From Tepidibacillus fermentans (GTDB lineage: Bacteria > Bacillota > Bacilli > Tepidibacillales > Tepidibacillaceae), in assembly GCF_004342885.1 (NCBI RefSeq), contig NZ_SMAB01000001.1, forward strand, positions 216,338 to 280,337: a DNA stretch of 64,000 nt. Direction: 5' to 3'. Of this stretch, positions 43,199 to 52,843 are shown piece after piece (position 1 is the first letter of the stretch; the number at the start of each line of letters is the position of its first letter). The notes under the pieces are model-generated. The model searched no databases and was not told the origin of the DNA. It saw only the letters and a program-made list of their open reading frames with translations. A program made the translations under genes and the position numbers.

Positions 43199-46100
43199 TT
43201 AGAGTGTGACCCCTTGGCAAAGATTTCGATAAGAACAAAAATAACAATGTTGATTATTTTTCGGGAAATCTTCGATTACAGTAGAATGATTCAACTTTTC
43301 TAGTATCTTTTCCAATTTTGCTTCCCAATTTTCTAACATAGCTACATCAATTGGAATAATCTCCGTTTGATTATGCCGAATGTAATAAAGTTTCCCTTCT
43401 TTTGGTATACGATTGAATTGTTTCCATACAGCTAGAGCATAGGTTAAGATTTGTGATCGGTATTGTTCAACATCCATCTTTTGATCGGTTTTATAATCTA
43501 CAATCGTAAAAGTACCATCTGAATGAAACTCGAGTCGGTCAATCGTTCCATTAACTTGGCCATTTTTTAATGACAAAGTAACATCAAACTCTGTCCAAAT
43601 ATTCTCTTTTTTTGTCGCAAAATATGGACTTTCTCGAAAATCAGAAACATATTGATTCACTTGAATCAGAAATGATTTCCACTCCTCTTGGTTAACGAGC
43701 GATAATTCATATCCCTGATTGATGAGTCCAGTTTCTGTGATCTGTTGCCAATCATTCACTCGTTCAGGAAATAAAGTAAGTTGTTCGAACACGTAATGAA
43801 CAATCGATCCTTTTAAACTTGGCGATAAGGATAACGGTTGAAATTCTTCTTCTTGTTCATTTTCTATATCTTCTTCTAACAAATACTCTTGATCCTGATC
43901 GGTTATCCAATCAACGATATGAAACAGAGATAACCGGTCGGTAAAATAATAATATCGAGGGCATTGTTGATATCGTTTAATGGAAGAAATAGAATACCGA
44001 TTATCCGCCGGTGATAAAGCCAAAGATTTCGTATAATCAATGAATACTTCTTGATCTTCTGGCCACTCAACTTGCTCTAATTCTTCGTGTGGAACTTGAT
44101 CTATATCTTGTTTTTCTTCCAGATCTTGTTTCTTTTCTAGGCTTTTTTCAAGAAGGTGTTCAATCATCACCTGAATCTTTGCTATTTCCCCATTTTTTAA
44201 AACATAAGGCCATTGCCTGTCTTGAAGTGAAATGTTTTCCATTCTTAAGACGGCATCAAGCCATTTTATCCACGTCGATTCTTTTAACACATCTTTCAAG
44301 TCCTCTTTGTTTTTCGCTTCTTCTACTTTACCAGATAGAAAAAGTTTCTTTTCGGCTCGCGTCATGGCCACGTAGAGAATCCTAGCTGATTCCTCTCGGT
44401 CTAATTTCTTTTCTTTTTCCCGACTTACATGATAGCGAATTGATTCGGCAAAGCCTTCTTCTTCAATAGGAACCTTACATGTTAATCCAAAATCTGAATC
44501 AAAGCGGATGAGAGAGTCTTCCGAAATTGGTTTTCTTGCTAAATCAGGAACGAATACAAATGGAAATTCTAATCCTTTCGATTGATGAATGGTCATTAGT
44601 TTCACGGTATTCCCCATTTCCGATTCAATCGCAGCTTCTGTTTCCTGATCTTCATCTTCAACTAGCCGATCAAATCGCATTAAAAATTCATCGATCGAAT
44701 AAGGATTATCACCTGGGAAATTCTCTGCAAAACGGATGAGTTTATCAATGTTCGCTACGGCTTGCCTTCCTTGAGGTAAGGAAAGTAGGATCGCCTTATA
44801 ATAGGTTAATTCCAAAAAAAAGCGAAGTAGCTCCGAAACCTTAATTCTACTCACTTTATTTTGGACTTGATTGAGCCAACTGAAGAAATGTTCTAATTTT
44901 TTCTTTTCATTCTCCTCAAGATCGTCCAACGATAAAGATAGGTGGTGTACAGGTTGTGAAGATAAACGGCTCATGACCCAATATAATGTATCATCTTGAA
45001 TCCCGACCATTGGTGAACGTAATATACCAGCAAGTGCAATTTTATTTGAAGGATCAAAAATATATTTAAGTACGTGAATTAGGTCATGAATTTCTTGCTT
45101 TTGATAAAAACCACGCCCACCCATCACATAATAAGGAATCCTTCGTTTCGACATTGCTTGTTCATAGGTTTTAATATCTAACATCGCTCGAAACAGGATG
45201 GTAATTTCTCCAGGTTGAACTCCTCTTTTCAGTAACTGTTCAATCCGTAACGCAATTGCCTCTGCTTCCTTTTCTCGCGCCGATTCCTCATCCTCTCTAT
45301 CATGATAAATAGGAATGAATTCGATTGGGTTTTCCTGACATTCTACATTTCCTTTCGCAATTGCGTCTTTATAATAGTTGGGTGAATTTGGATCTGTTGA
45401 CATGATCTTTTGAAAAAAATGATTGACAAATTGGATAATATCTGGATGAGAGCGAAAGTTAAATTGTAAGGGGGCGACTCGACCATTCATTTCGATGATC
45501 TCTTTTTCCATTTCCTTAAAGACATACACGTCCGCACCACGGAAACGATAAATCGACTGTTTGGGATCTCCTACGACAAACAATCGTCCTGGTTCAATTA
45601 TTCCTCTTTCATCTTTTAATAATAAAGAAATTAACATCTTTTGAATTTGGTTGTTATCTTGAAACTCATCAAGCAAAAAGTAAGAATAACGATTTTGAAT
45701 GCTCTTTCTCACTTCTTGGTTTTCACGTAAAAGCTGAACGACTCTCAACTGAAGATCATCAAAATCGAGTCCATTTAATCTTTCTTTTTCCTGGTTGATC
45801 TTTTTTTCGATTTGTTCCAATAATGGATAAAAGGATTCAAGGACGACTTTTTCCCATTCTAAATGTTCGACCCCTGCTAATTGATCAAGAAGATCTTTGG
45901 CTAGTTGATTCACTAGCCCTCTTTGTTCTTTTACTTCTCCCTTTCCTAGGTTTCCACTGGTTAACTTCACTAGCGTTTCAATCACATGCTCTAGATCATT
46001 TCCTTGATTTTTCGCCTTGATTAAGGTCTCTTTTAGATCAGGCCATTGACTTTGAAATGTTTTGAAGTTTTTGTTCCCATCTTGAGCGTTCGCATGATAA

Positions 46101-46783
46101 AGGGCATCTCCTGCATCTATCACTTCATCAAAACCGATTAACCATTCATAAGGAGATTTCTTAAATTGTTCTTCTGTTAACTTTCGAACTTCTTGAAGGG
46201 AATAGCCTGAATTTTTCACTTGTTCGTAAACTTTTACAATTTGTCTGACGGCTCGATGAAATCCTGATGCAATCACCCATTGATAAAGAGCTGAGATTCC
46301 CTTTGTTCTCTCCTCTTCTAATTGTTTCTTTAGTTCTTTTTCTACCACATCCAATAATAACCATCTCATTTGTGTCTGATCCAAAACTTGAAATTCAGGA
46401 TCAATTTTGGCCTCAATCGGAAACTCACGCAAAATTTTTGCACAAAAAGAATGGATGGTTGAAATTGTCGCCCGTTCTAAACGTTGAATATTTTCTTGCC
46501 AAAGTTCAGCTTGTTGCCAATTTTGGTTGACCTTTGCGTGATCCTGTCGTTCCACCATTTCTTTGCGAATCCGTTCTTTCATCTCCCTAGCCGCTTTTTC
46601 GGTAAAGGTAATGGCAACAATTTTTTCAAGAATGTGAGGAATATGTTGCGACTCTTCAATAATCTTTACATATCGTTCGACTAACACTCTCGTTTTTCCC
46701 GATCCTGCCCCTGCCGGAACGATACAATTTACATGTAATGTATCCACAGCATAGGCTTGCTCTTCTGTTAATGGAAACGGCAC
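43199..46783 (-). CDS. addA: ATP-dependent helicase/nuclease subunit A
   Basis: 1194 residues. UvrD-like helicase with nuclease: Walker A AGAGSGKTRVLVERY (about 25-40), Walker B LLDEFQDNNQIQ, motif III GDPKQSIYRFRGAD, motif V MTIHQSKGLEFPFVFVPDL, motif VI LYVAMTRAEKK, and C-terminal RecB-type nuclease residues in GTIDRLEF and VDYKTD. Resects double-strand ends until Chi during recombinational repair. The C-terminus also has CYFCSYRNLCQG. GTG start with AGGGGAAATAGTC, three bases after addB; same operon. Confidence 0.97.
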   Translation of the reverse strand: MPFPLTEEQAYAVDTLHVNCIVPAGAGSGKTRVLVERYVKIIEESQHIPHILEKIVAITFTEKAAREMKERIRKEMVERQDHAKVNQNWQQAELWQENIQRLERATISTIHSFCAKILREFPIEAKIDPEFQVLDQTQMRWLLLDVVEKELKKQLEEERTKGISALYQWVIASGFHRAVRQIVKVYEQVKNSGYSLQEVRKLTEEQFKKSPYEWLIGFDEVIDAGDALYHANAQDGNKNFKTFQSQWPDLKETLIKAKNQGNDLEHVIETLVKLTSGNLGKGEVKEQRGLVNQLAKDLLDQLAGVEHLEWEKVVLESFYPLLEQIEKKINQEKERLNGLDFDDLQLRVVQLLRENQEVRKSIQNRYSYFLLDEFQDNNQIQKMLISLLLKDERGIIEPGRLFVVGDPKQSIYRFRGADVYVFKEMEKEIIEMNGRVAPLQFNFRSHPDIIQFVNHFFQKIMSTDPNSPNYYKDAIAKGNVECQENPIEFIPIYHDREDEESAREKEAEAIALRIEQLLKRGVQPGEITILFRAMLDIKTYEQAMSKRRIPYYVMGGRGFYQKQEIHDLIHVLKYIFDPSNKIALAGILRSPMVGIQDDTLYWVMSRLSSQPVHHLSLSLDDLEENEKKKLEHFFSWLNQVQNKVSRIKVSELLRFFLELTYYKAILLSLPQGRQAVANIDKLIRFAENFPGDNPYSIDEFLMRFDRLVEDEDQETEAAIESEMGNTVKLMTIHQSKGLEFPFVFVPDLARKPISEDSLIRFDSDFGLTCKVPIEEEGFAESIRYHVSREKEKKLDREESARILYVAMTRAEKKLFLSGKVEEAKNKEDLKDVLKESTWIKWLDAVLRMENISLQDRQWPYVLKNGEIAKIQVMIEHLLEKSLEKKQDLEEKQDIDQVPHEELEQVEWPEDQEVFIDYTKSLALSPADNRYSISSIKRYQQCPRYYYFTDRLSLFHIVDWITDQDQEYLLEEDIENEQEEEFQPLSLSPSLKGSIVHYVFEQLTLFPERVNDWQQITETGLINQGYELSLVNQEEWKSFLIQVNQYVSDFRESPYFATKKENIWTEFDVTLSLKNGQVNGTIDRLEFHSDGTFTIVDYKTDQKMDVEQYRSQILTYALAVWKQFNRIPKEGKLYYIRHNQTEIIPIDVAMLENWEAKLEKILEKLNHSTVIEDFPKNNQHCYFCSYRNLCQGVTL

Positions 46784-46785
46784 GA

Positions 46786-49700
46786 CTATTTCCCCTCCCT
46801 TGCCAGAAGCTTTTTCTTTATTCGCTCAGTGTCTTTTCGACAAATATATTGATAAGGACAATAAGTAGGACATTCCTTGTTTGGTAATACGCCAAAATCC
46901 CCCTGCTCCAATTGACCCAACAACTGCTCGATTCGTTCCTTCACCCCTTCGAGCCATATCTTCCAATCTTCTTCTTGAACATGTGATTTCATTCGTTTCG
47001 ATAAACCAACATGTTCTAACCAATCACTTTTCCACAAGCCTTTGTTTCGATTATCCTTTGGTCTTTCTCCTTGACGTTTTTCACCTCTCGTATAAAAAGC
47101 TACGCCAACAGCTTGATCAAGATTAAAACCTAGCAATGTTTCAAGAACGAATAAATAGATCGGCAACTGAAGATGATCGGCTTCCCTAATTTCTTTTGGG
47201 TTAGGTGCTTGACCAGATTTGTAATCATATACGACAAACTGCCCTTGATGATTGATATCAACCCGGTCGATTTTTCCTCTTAATAAAAGAGTCCGTTCCC
47301 GAAGTTTCACTTTCGCATGTTCCTTTACTGAGGAAGGATCAATCTCACCATTTCGCAACATTTCTTCTTCGATTGGCAAACCGAAAGACAACTCTAAGAA
47401 TTGTGGATAGAAATAAGTACTGCTTTTTTCGCGCCAATGGGTTTCATGTTCCAAAATTTGCTTTACATCTTGAAGGATCCGTTTAAAATCTAAATCCGTA
47501 AGAACAGGATCAAGAAAACGAAGGTCTTGATTCTTTATCAATTGCCATTCTTCTTTTGCAATATCCAACAGCCATTTTCGATAAGTTTCATAGTGTTCAG
47601 GTGAAAATTTCTCTTCCTTTTCTTGACGGAAGCGGTCAAAAAACCGTTGGAGGATTCGATGAAATAAATCTCCTTTTTCGATTGGATTTAGGCTTTCCTC
47701 TTGTTCTTCCCACTCTGAAAGTTTTAAGAGATGGGTAGCAAAATAAGAGAAGCGGCAAAAATTGGCTTCGTTTAACTGCGTAGTACTCCAAACCTTGTTA
47801 GCTAATTGTTCTTTTATTTCGCTTTTAAACCGTGGATTTTGCAAAATCCCATCATAAGCAGAGTCAAGTTCTTCCCTTCTCTGTTCCACTTCCACTCCTC
47901 GGTCAATCGCCTCCCATAGCAAACGATCTTTCTTTTCATATTGTCTTTTTCGCATCAGAGCCTCTTTTTTCCGAAGAGGGTCAAATCCTTGATAAAGTTC
48001 ATGATAAATTTTAGTAATCATTTGCCGTTCAGACGTACAACTTTCCCAATGACTCGGTATCACTTCTGAGATATCTTGTTTTCGATGATCGATCGACTCT
48101 TTTTGAAAGAGATCAAGAACTTCATCAATAAAAAAGGAACGTAGTTGCTCTTTTCCGTCTTCGGTTTTTGCTGAATATACCAAATAGATTTGGTCTGTAG
48201 CAGCAGAGATACTTTGGAAGAACTGATATTTTTGTTGTTTCTCATAATCATGTGACAATGTCAAAAATACACCATACTGTCGTAACTCTCGCCGATCTTC
48301 ATCGGGCATTAGCCAGTCATTTTTTATTGCTCTAGGAAACTCCCCTTCAACTAATCCCGTAATAAATACAACTTGAAATTGTCGACCACGAATCTGATTT
48401 GGTTTAAGGATATGAATTCCTGCTTTTTTTCCTTGACTATATTCATAAGTACTTTGTTCACAAGCTAAAATTAAGGACTGAAGCCAATCCCAAAACGGAA
48501 TTTCTTGCTCCGATTCTACAAGTTGATCGATCTCTGCTAATTCACTTTTAATTTCAAACCATTGGTCATACGCTTTTAGATCACGAAAAGCAGCTTCATC
48601 GGTTGGATTCTGCAGGAAAAAATGTTTGATCTTTTCTTTAACCTTTAATGTTCGTTCTATCTTTTGCAGATATTGAGCAAATTGTTCATGCGAACCTTTT
48701 TTTGGCAGCTGATCTTGCAGATCAAATAATTGCTGCATCACATCATTATAGATCAAAAGATTCTCTCTCTTTCCTTCATTCCGAACCAAATATTTTTCAA
48801 AACGTTCATTCCAAGTAGATCGAGAGATCGGATAACCACATTCACGAAAGATCATTATCCACTGCTGAGGATTAATCTTTTTTTTCCATGAAAAATAAGG
48901 GCTTAGCATGATAGAGATCCAGTATTCTTTTTGCCCATTTAGTGCTTTTAGTAAGGTAAGGATCGCTTGTACAAACGGATTATGAATCAAACGTTCTTTT
49001 TTAGCAAGACGAATCGGAATTCCTGAATCCCTCATAACCCTATGCAATGAATCCTCATATTGTTCAAGTTGAGAGATGATGATAGCTATTTTTTCCAAAG
49101 GTACTTTTTGGTTCCAAACTAAAGATTTGATCTCAGCAGCCATCATCTCCACTTCTCGTTGAATTCCTGTGGATTCAAACAGATGAACCTTTGAATTCGC
49201 ATGAATTTTCTCAGGAAACTTTGAAAATAAAGATTGATTTAATTGCTGAATTGTTTGATTAATAGGCTCCCCGTTTCCTTCGTAAGAACCCTTCTCAATC
49301 ATAAAGTCTAATTCCTGCAAATAACGTATCGTATTTCTTGTCCACTGAAACAAATCGCTTCGCTTTTCATCAATGGCAAGATGAATTAGAATATCTAATC
49401 CCAAATTCCCCATTTTGTTGAGAACGTTCATTTGAATAGGTGAAAAGTCATAAAATTGATCGGTAACAATACCATGATATTGATCCAAAGAAATCTCAGT
49501 ATTGACATCATAAAGAAAAGAATAGTAGGGTTCTTCATGATCAATAAAGGAATAATGTTCCAATAATTGTTTATATGTTTGGTAGATCCAAATTAATTCT
49601 TGGTATTTTTGCGAATGTTCTCGCCAAAAAACAGCCAGTTGTTCAGGAGTAACATTCGCCCGTCGTATCTCTCCTAACCAAATTTCAATTTGATGAAGCC

Positions 49701-50037
49701 AACCATTTTTATGTATGGAATCACGAAAGTATTGAAATCCTTTTTCTTGATTTACTTTCTCTACTGCCTTCTTAACAATGAGTTCTTGTTTGGATGGAGT
49801 TAACATCTTTTTTGAATGAGAATAAGAAGTGAGTACTCTCATCATTTGGTCAAAAGTCATGATCTCGATCATCTGAGCAAAATGAGGTTCTAAGCGATTG
49901 ATGATTTCTTTTACACGAAGAAACAAGGATGCAGTTGGAATAAGGTAAATCCATTTTTTGTTTTCTTGAGTAATCGGTAATGTATATAATCCTGTTCCCA
50001 AGGGAATATATGTATCATATTGAAAGATCTTCTTCAT
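46786..50037 (-). CDS. addB: ATP-dependent helicase/deoxyribonuclease subunit B
   Basis: 1083 residues. Partner of AddA: an inactivated helicase-like N-terminal region that recognises Chi, and a C-terminal nuclease (GKIDRVDI...VVYDYKSGQ). The cysteines that hold a [4Fe-4S] cluster are seen at NFCRFSYFATH and CPTYCPYQYIC. A Walker A-like stretch at the start is degenerate (PLGTGLYTLPI instead of GRAGSGKT), which is a little unusual because many AddB proteins keep it. ATG after AAGGGGATTTGTC. First gene of addBA. Confidence 0.95.
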   Translation of the reverse strand: MKKIFQYDTYIPLGTGLYTLPITQENKKWIYLIPTASLFLRVKEIINRLEPHFAQMIEIMTFDQMMRVLTSYSHSKKMLTPSKQELIVKKAVEKVNQEKGFQYFRDSIHKNGWLHQIEIWLGEIRRANVTPEQLAVFWREHSQKYQELIWIYQTYKQLLEHYSFIDHEEPYYSFLYDVNTEISLDQYHGIVTDQFYDFSPIQMNVLNKMGNLGLDILIHLAIDEKRSDLFQWTRNTIRYLQELDFMIEKGSYEGNGEPINQTIQQLNQSLFSKFPEKIHANSKVHLFESTGIQREVEMMAAEIKSLVWNQKVPLEKIAIIISQLEQYEDSLHRVMRDSGIPIRLAKKERLIHNPFVQAILTLLKALNGQKEYWISIMLSPYFSWKKKINPQQWIMIFRECGYPISRSTWNERFEKYLVRNEGKRENLLIYNDVMQQLFDLQDQLPKKGSHEQFAQYLQKIERTLKVKEKIKHFFLQNPTDEAAFRDLKAYDQWFEIKSELAEIDQLVESEQEIPFWDWLQSLILACEQSTYEYSQGKKAGIHILKPNQIRGRQFQVVFITGLVEGEFPRAIKNDWLMPDEDRRELRQYGVFLTLSHDYEKQQKYQFFQSISAATDQIYLVYSAKTEDGKEQLRSFFIDEVLDLFQKESIDHRKQDISEVIPSHWESCTSERQMITKIYHELYQGFDPLRKKEALMRKRQYEKKDRLLWEAIDRGVEVEQRREELDSAYDGILQNPRFKSEIKEQLANKVWSTTQLNEANFCRFSYFATHLLKLSEWEEQEESLNPIEKGDLFHRILQRFFDRFRQEKEEKFSPEHYETYRKWLLDIAKEEWQLIKNQDLRFLDPVLTDLDFKRILQDVKQILEHETHWREKSSTYFYPQFLELSFGLPIEEEMLRNGEIDPSSVKEHAKVKLRERTLLLRGKIDRVDINHQGQFVVYDYKSGQAPNPKEIREADHLQLPIYLFVLETLLGFNLDQAVGVAFYTRGEKRQGERPKDNRNKGLWKSDWLEHVGLSKRMKSHVQEEDWKIWLEGVKERIEQLLGQLEQGDFGVLPNKECPTYCPYQYICRKDTERIKKKLLAREGK

Positions 50038-50106
50038 GACAAATCCCCTTTACCTCCATATTCTTTCCTTTTATGCTATCATATCTTTTGGTTTATGGGG
50101 ATGTAC

Positions 50107-50141
50107 AAAAAACAGGAAAGGCAGTAGATTGCTCCACTGCC
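50107..50141 (-). terminator. terminator of the SASP gene
   Basis: GGCAGT/ACTGCC stem with a 10-base loop followed by a T-rich tail (TTTCCTGTTTTTT) on the minus strand, 36 bases past the stop. Confidence 0.8.
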
Positions 50142-50176
50142 TCGTAGTATACCAGTGATTTAGTTTTGAAGTGAAA

Positions 50177-50410
50177 TTAACGAGTCATACCAGTTTGTCC
50201 TGCTAATTGTTGTTCAGCCATTTGAACGAGACGACGGGTGATGTTACCCCCAATCGCACCGTTATCGCGAGAAGCGATGAAACCCATGTATCCATCAGCA
50301 GGAATTTGGATACCTAACTCTTGAGCAATTTCGAATTTCATTTGATCAAGAGCTTGAGCAGCTTGAGGTACTACTAACCAGTTGCTAGAACGTTCTTGTC
50401 CTTTTGCCAT
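50177..50410 (-). CDS. alpha/beta-type small acid-soluble spore protein
   Basis: 77 residues. Coats spore DNA and protects it from UV and heat; degraded on germination by the GPR protease. The GPR site FEIAQELGI and the C-terminal conserved block [20 protein letters not shown]... mark it as alpha/beta type. Strong ribosome site AAGGAGGTGATATC. Expected to be made in the forespore under SigG; I could not place a convincing SigG promoter. The ribosome site is part of an inverted repeat described below. Confidence 0.96.
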   Translation of the reverse strand: MAKGQERSSNWLVVPQAAQALDQMKFEIAQELGIQIPADGYMGFIASRDNGAIGGNITRRLVQMAEQQLAGQTGMTR

Positions 50411-50412
50411 CT

Positions 50413-50465
50413 GATATCACCTCCTTGAGTGGTGTATGTATAATATTTGTCATAGAGGTGATATC
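50413..50465 (-). promoter_or_regulatory. inverted repeat enclosing the SASP ribosome site
   Basis: GATATCACCTC (50455-50465 read on the minus strand) pairs perfectly with GAGGTGATATC (50413-50423), which contains the SASP Shine-Dalgarno sequence. A transcript starting upstream of 50465 would hide the ribosome site in an 11-bp stem; one starting inside the 31-base loop would not. Confidence 0.55.
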
Positions 50466-50490
50466 CATTCATAAAATTTGTTGGTAATTT

Positions 50491-51597
50491 TTACATCCCG
50501 ATCTGAATCAACTCTTTGGTGAATGAAGTTAAAACACGAACCCCATTTCTAGTAACGATAACATCGTCTTCGATCCGTACCCCACCTACTTGTGGAACAT
50601 ATATCCCTGGTTCAATCGTGAATACCATTCCTTCTTTTAAGATTCCTTCATTTTTCTCATGAATGGAAGGATATTCATGAACATCAAGACCTAAACCATG
50701 ACCAGTTCGATGGATAAAATATTCCCCATACCCTGCTTTGGAAATGTAGTTTCTTGCACTTAAGTCAATTTGTTTAATGGATATATTCGGTTTTACAGCA
50801 TTAATTGCCATTTGTTGGGCTTGTTTAACAATTGTATAAATCTTCCTTTGTTCTTCTGAAGGAGTACCCATTACGACTGTTCGAGAAATATCTGAACAAT
50901 AACCATTAAAGACGACTCCTAAATCAAATAAGACGAAATCACCTTCCTGAATCTTATCTTTTCCCGGTTTACCATGGGGTAATGCCGATTTTTTTCCGGT
51001 AAGAACCATTGTATCAAAAGACATTCTTTCAATCCCTTGCTTTTTTAATTGATATTCAATTTCGGCAATAATTTCTAATTCGCTTTTTCCGATTTTTAGG
51101 GATTGAATTCCAATTTCTACAGCACGATCTGCAAAATGAGCTGCTTCTTGAAGGAATTTAATTTCTGTTTCATCTTTAATCAGTCGTAATTCGTTAAAAC
51201 CTGATTCCAAATCAAGAAAGTTTTCAACCTGAAGCAGTCTTTGTAGCCATAAAACCGTTTTGTAATTGATATTCCCTTGTTCAATTCCCATTCGCGTGTT
51301 TCGATTGACCTGAACCATTTTTTCGATGATAAAGTCAGGTCCTTCCGAATCAGAATAACCTAATACACTTGATAAACCACTCTTTTCAATCGCTTGATTC
51401 TTGTCTAATTCAGGCACAATTAAAAATACATCACCGGTGACCGTTAAAAATAATCCCATAAACCGTTCGTGAGGATTTGTATAAAACCCTGTCAAATAAT
51501 AAACATTGGTTGGTGTTGTAATTAAAGCAAGTTCAATTTGCTCTCTTTTCATCCAATTCATGAATCGTTCAATTCTTTTATCCAATCCGTTACCCAT
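50491..51597 (-). CDS. M24-family aminopeptidase P / Xaa-Pro dipeptidase
   Basis: 368 residues in two domains: creatinase-like N-terminal (about 1-130, with ITTPTNVYYLTGF) and pita-bread metallopeptidase (about 140-368). The five metal ligands are visible: two Asp in FDLGVVFNGYCSDISRT, His in HRTGHGLGLDVHE, Glu in TIEPGIYVP and Glu in GVRIEDDVIV. It cleaves X-Pro bonds at peptide N-termini in the cytoplasm. The ATG follows AGAGGGGAATTGGGATTCA. Followed in the opposite upstream direction by a small membrane-protein gene. Confidence 0.93.
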   Translation of the reverse strand: MGNGLDKRIERFMNWMKREQIELALITTPTNVYYLTGFYTNPHERFMGLFLTVTGDVFLIVPELDKNQAIEKSGLSSVLGYSDSEGPDFIIEKMVQVNRNTRMGIEQGNINYKTVLWLQRLLQVENFLDLESGFNELRLIKDETEIKFLQEAAHFADRAVEIGIQSLKIGKSELEIIAEIEYQLKKQGIERMSFDTMVLTGKKSALPHGKPGKDKIQEGDFVLFDLGVVFNGYCSDISRTVVMGTPSEEQRKIYTIVKQAQQMAINAVKPNISIKQIDLSARNYISKAGYGEYFIHRTGHGLGLDVHEYPSIHEKNEGILKEGMVFTIEPGIYVPQVGGVRIEDDVIVTRNGVRVLTSFTKELIQIGM

Positions 51598-51666
51598 TGA
51601 ATCCCAATTCCCCTCTTTTTAATTTTTATCCACTATTTTACTTGATTAGAAAAGCAACTATTTCCA

Positions 51667-52002
51667 TTATAAGACTTTAAAAACATGGAACAAACTAATA
51701 AAAAACAATAAAACCCAACTCATTCTTTTAAAAATTTTTCTTGCTGCTTTATCTTCAATTCCCTTATTTTCACCTGCACCAATAAAAGTGAAGATCAATC
51801 CATAAAATAAAACCCCAGAAATGAAGGCAGGAGAAAAAGAAAATGGTTCTAAAGTCCTCCACTCTACAAACCCGTGAATCAGTGCAGAAATCAATAAAGA
51901 CCAGTCTAAGATTTTTTTTAAATTTGACTGAATGTGAATTTTTTTAAACGGATTATCAACCACAAGTAAAACGAGAAACAAACCATACACCAAATAAGCC
52001 AT
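51667..52002 (-). CDS. small membrane protein, unknown
   Basis: 111 residues with about four hydrophobic segments (YLVYGLFLVLLVV, ILDWSLLISALIHGF, AFISGVLFYGLIFTFIG, WVLLFFISLFHVF). The ATG of MAYLVYG follows AGGGGGTGG; the frame's upstream ATG lacks a site. The layout is reminiscent of small DUF1516/YisL-like proteins, but I see no decisive motif. It shares direction with the peptidase gene, 69 bases downstream. Confidence 0.6.
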   Translation of the reverse strand: MAYLVYGLFLVLLVVDNPFKKIHIQSNLKKILDWSLLISALIHGFVEWRTLEPFSFSPAFISGVLFYGLIFTFIGAGENKGIEDKAARKIFKRMSWVLLFFISLFHVFKVL

Positions 52003-52147
52003 TATTCCACCCCCTAAAACCAATCATTCCTTTAAATCCGACTTTTTCCTACAAGAACTTACAAAATTGAGCCTATATTCATGTTTATTTTTGCCGAAAG
52101 ACGTGGTAATATAATTCTTGCACTGAATGATAGAAGGGGGTAAAAAA

Positions 52148-52309
52148 ATGGCCATCAGTTCTCAATCCATTCCAGCCTATCTTGATGAGTTTCGTTCGAT
52201 TAAATTAGACCATATGATTCGCGATGTAAAAAAAATGACACCTGAAGAACTGATTAAGATTAAGAAAGAAATCGAAAAATTATTAGTGTTAGAGGAAGCC
52301 GATGAATGA
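52148..52309 (+). CDS. small helical protein, unknown (first of a coupled pair)
   Basis: 53 residues (MAISSQSIPAYLDEFRSI... ending VLEEADE), hydrophilic and helical, with a MTPEELIKIKKEIEKLL heptad segment. GGGGGTAAAAAA precedes the ATG. The stop overlaps the start of the next gene (ATGAATGA), so the two are translationally coupled and may form a complex. Confidence 0.6.
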   Translation: MAISSQSIPAYLDEFRSIKLDHMIRDVKKMTPEELIKIKKEIEKLLVLEEADE

Positions 52310-52514
52310 ATCGATTCTAAAATCATTGATACATATTTATAAACAATTGGATGAGACAAAATTATTATTAGAAGATGTGATTAACCAGCTTGGAGTGGAG
52401 CAAATTAATCATAAACCCCTGCCGCAAGATATTCAGCATTTAGTCGATGTTGCATTAGAATTAACGCCAGAACAACGAAAATCCTTGATGAGATTTATTG
52501 AATCGTTGAAATAA
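52302..52514 (+). CDS. small helical protein, unknown (second of a coupled pair)
   Basis: 70 residues, two or three amphipathic helices (SLIHIYKQLDETKLLLEDVI, then LTPEQRKSLMRFIESLK). The LTPEQRKSL motif echoes MTPEELIKI in the preceding protein. Overlaps that gene by eight bases and is followed by a terminator. No family recognised. Confidence 0.6.
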   Translation: MNESILKSLIHIYKQLDETKLLLEDVINQLGVEQINHKPLPQDIQHLVDVALELTPEQRKSLMRFIESLK

Positions 52515-52531
52515 ATACCTAGATAGTGTAA

Positions 52532-52566
52532 AAACCGGCCCATTTTTAGGCTGGTTTATTATTTTT
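52532..52566 (+). terminator. terminator of the small coupled pair
   Basis: AAACCNGCC/GGCNGGTTT stem with a nine-base loop, followed by ATTATTTTTATT; 18 bases after the stop. Confidence 0.85.
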
Positions 52567-52843
52567 ATTCTTTTGTTTATATTTTAACCTTAATGATATT
52601 CTCCATGAAAATAATGGCTTGCTAAATCTTCCTTACTCTTACGAAACCGATAACGTAAAAAGTAATTTAGAAATACGACCATGAAAAAATCGGACAAGCG
52701 TAGCGAGCATTAATCCGATATAAAGATACTCCATTCATAGAAGATATTCCTTCAAAAATAGATATTTGCCCTTATTCCAATTTATTCAACCCGTGCATAG
52801 TTTAATAGTGAACTTTTCAAAAAAATCAAAGGAGGTTTATTAT
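52567..52843. other. gene-free segment with a possible membrane-protein fossil
   Basis: On the minus strand about 52590-52690 reads FMVVFLNYFLRYRFRKSKED and then ends HYFHGEYH, with adjacent matching-looking pieces in another frame (GLMLATLVRFFHG). This looks like the broken tail of a membrane protein but I cannot assign it. No ribosome site. Confidence 0.3.

Noticed and set aside
50411..50490. SigG promoter for the SASP gene
   Set aside because: TGAATG and CATACA boxes exist but 27 bases apart, too far for a SigG promoter, so none is claimed.
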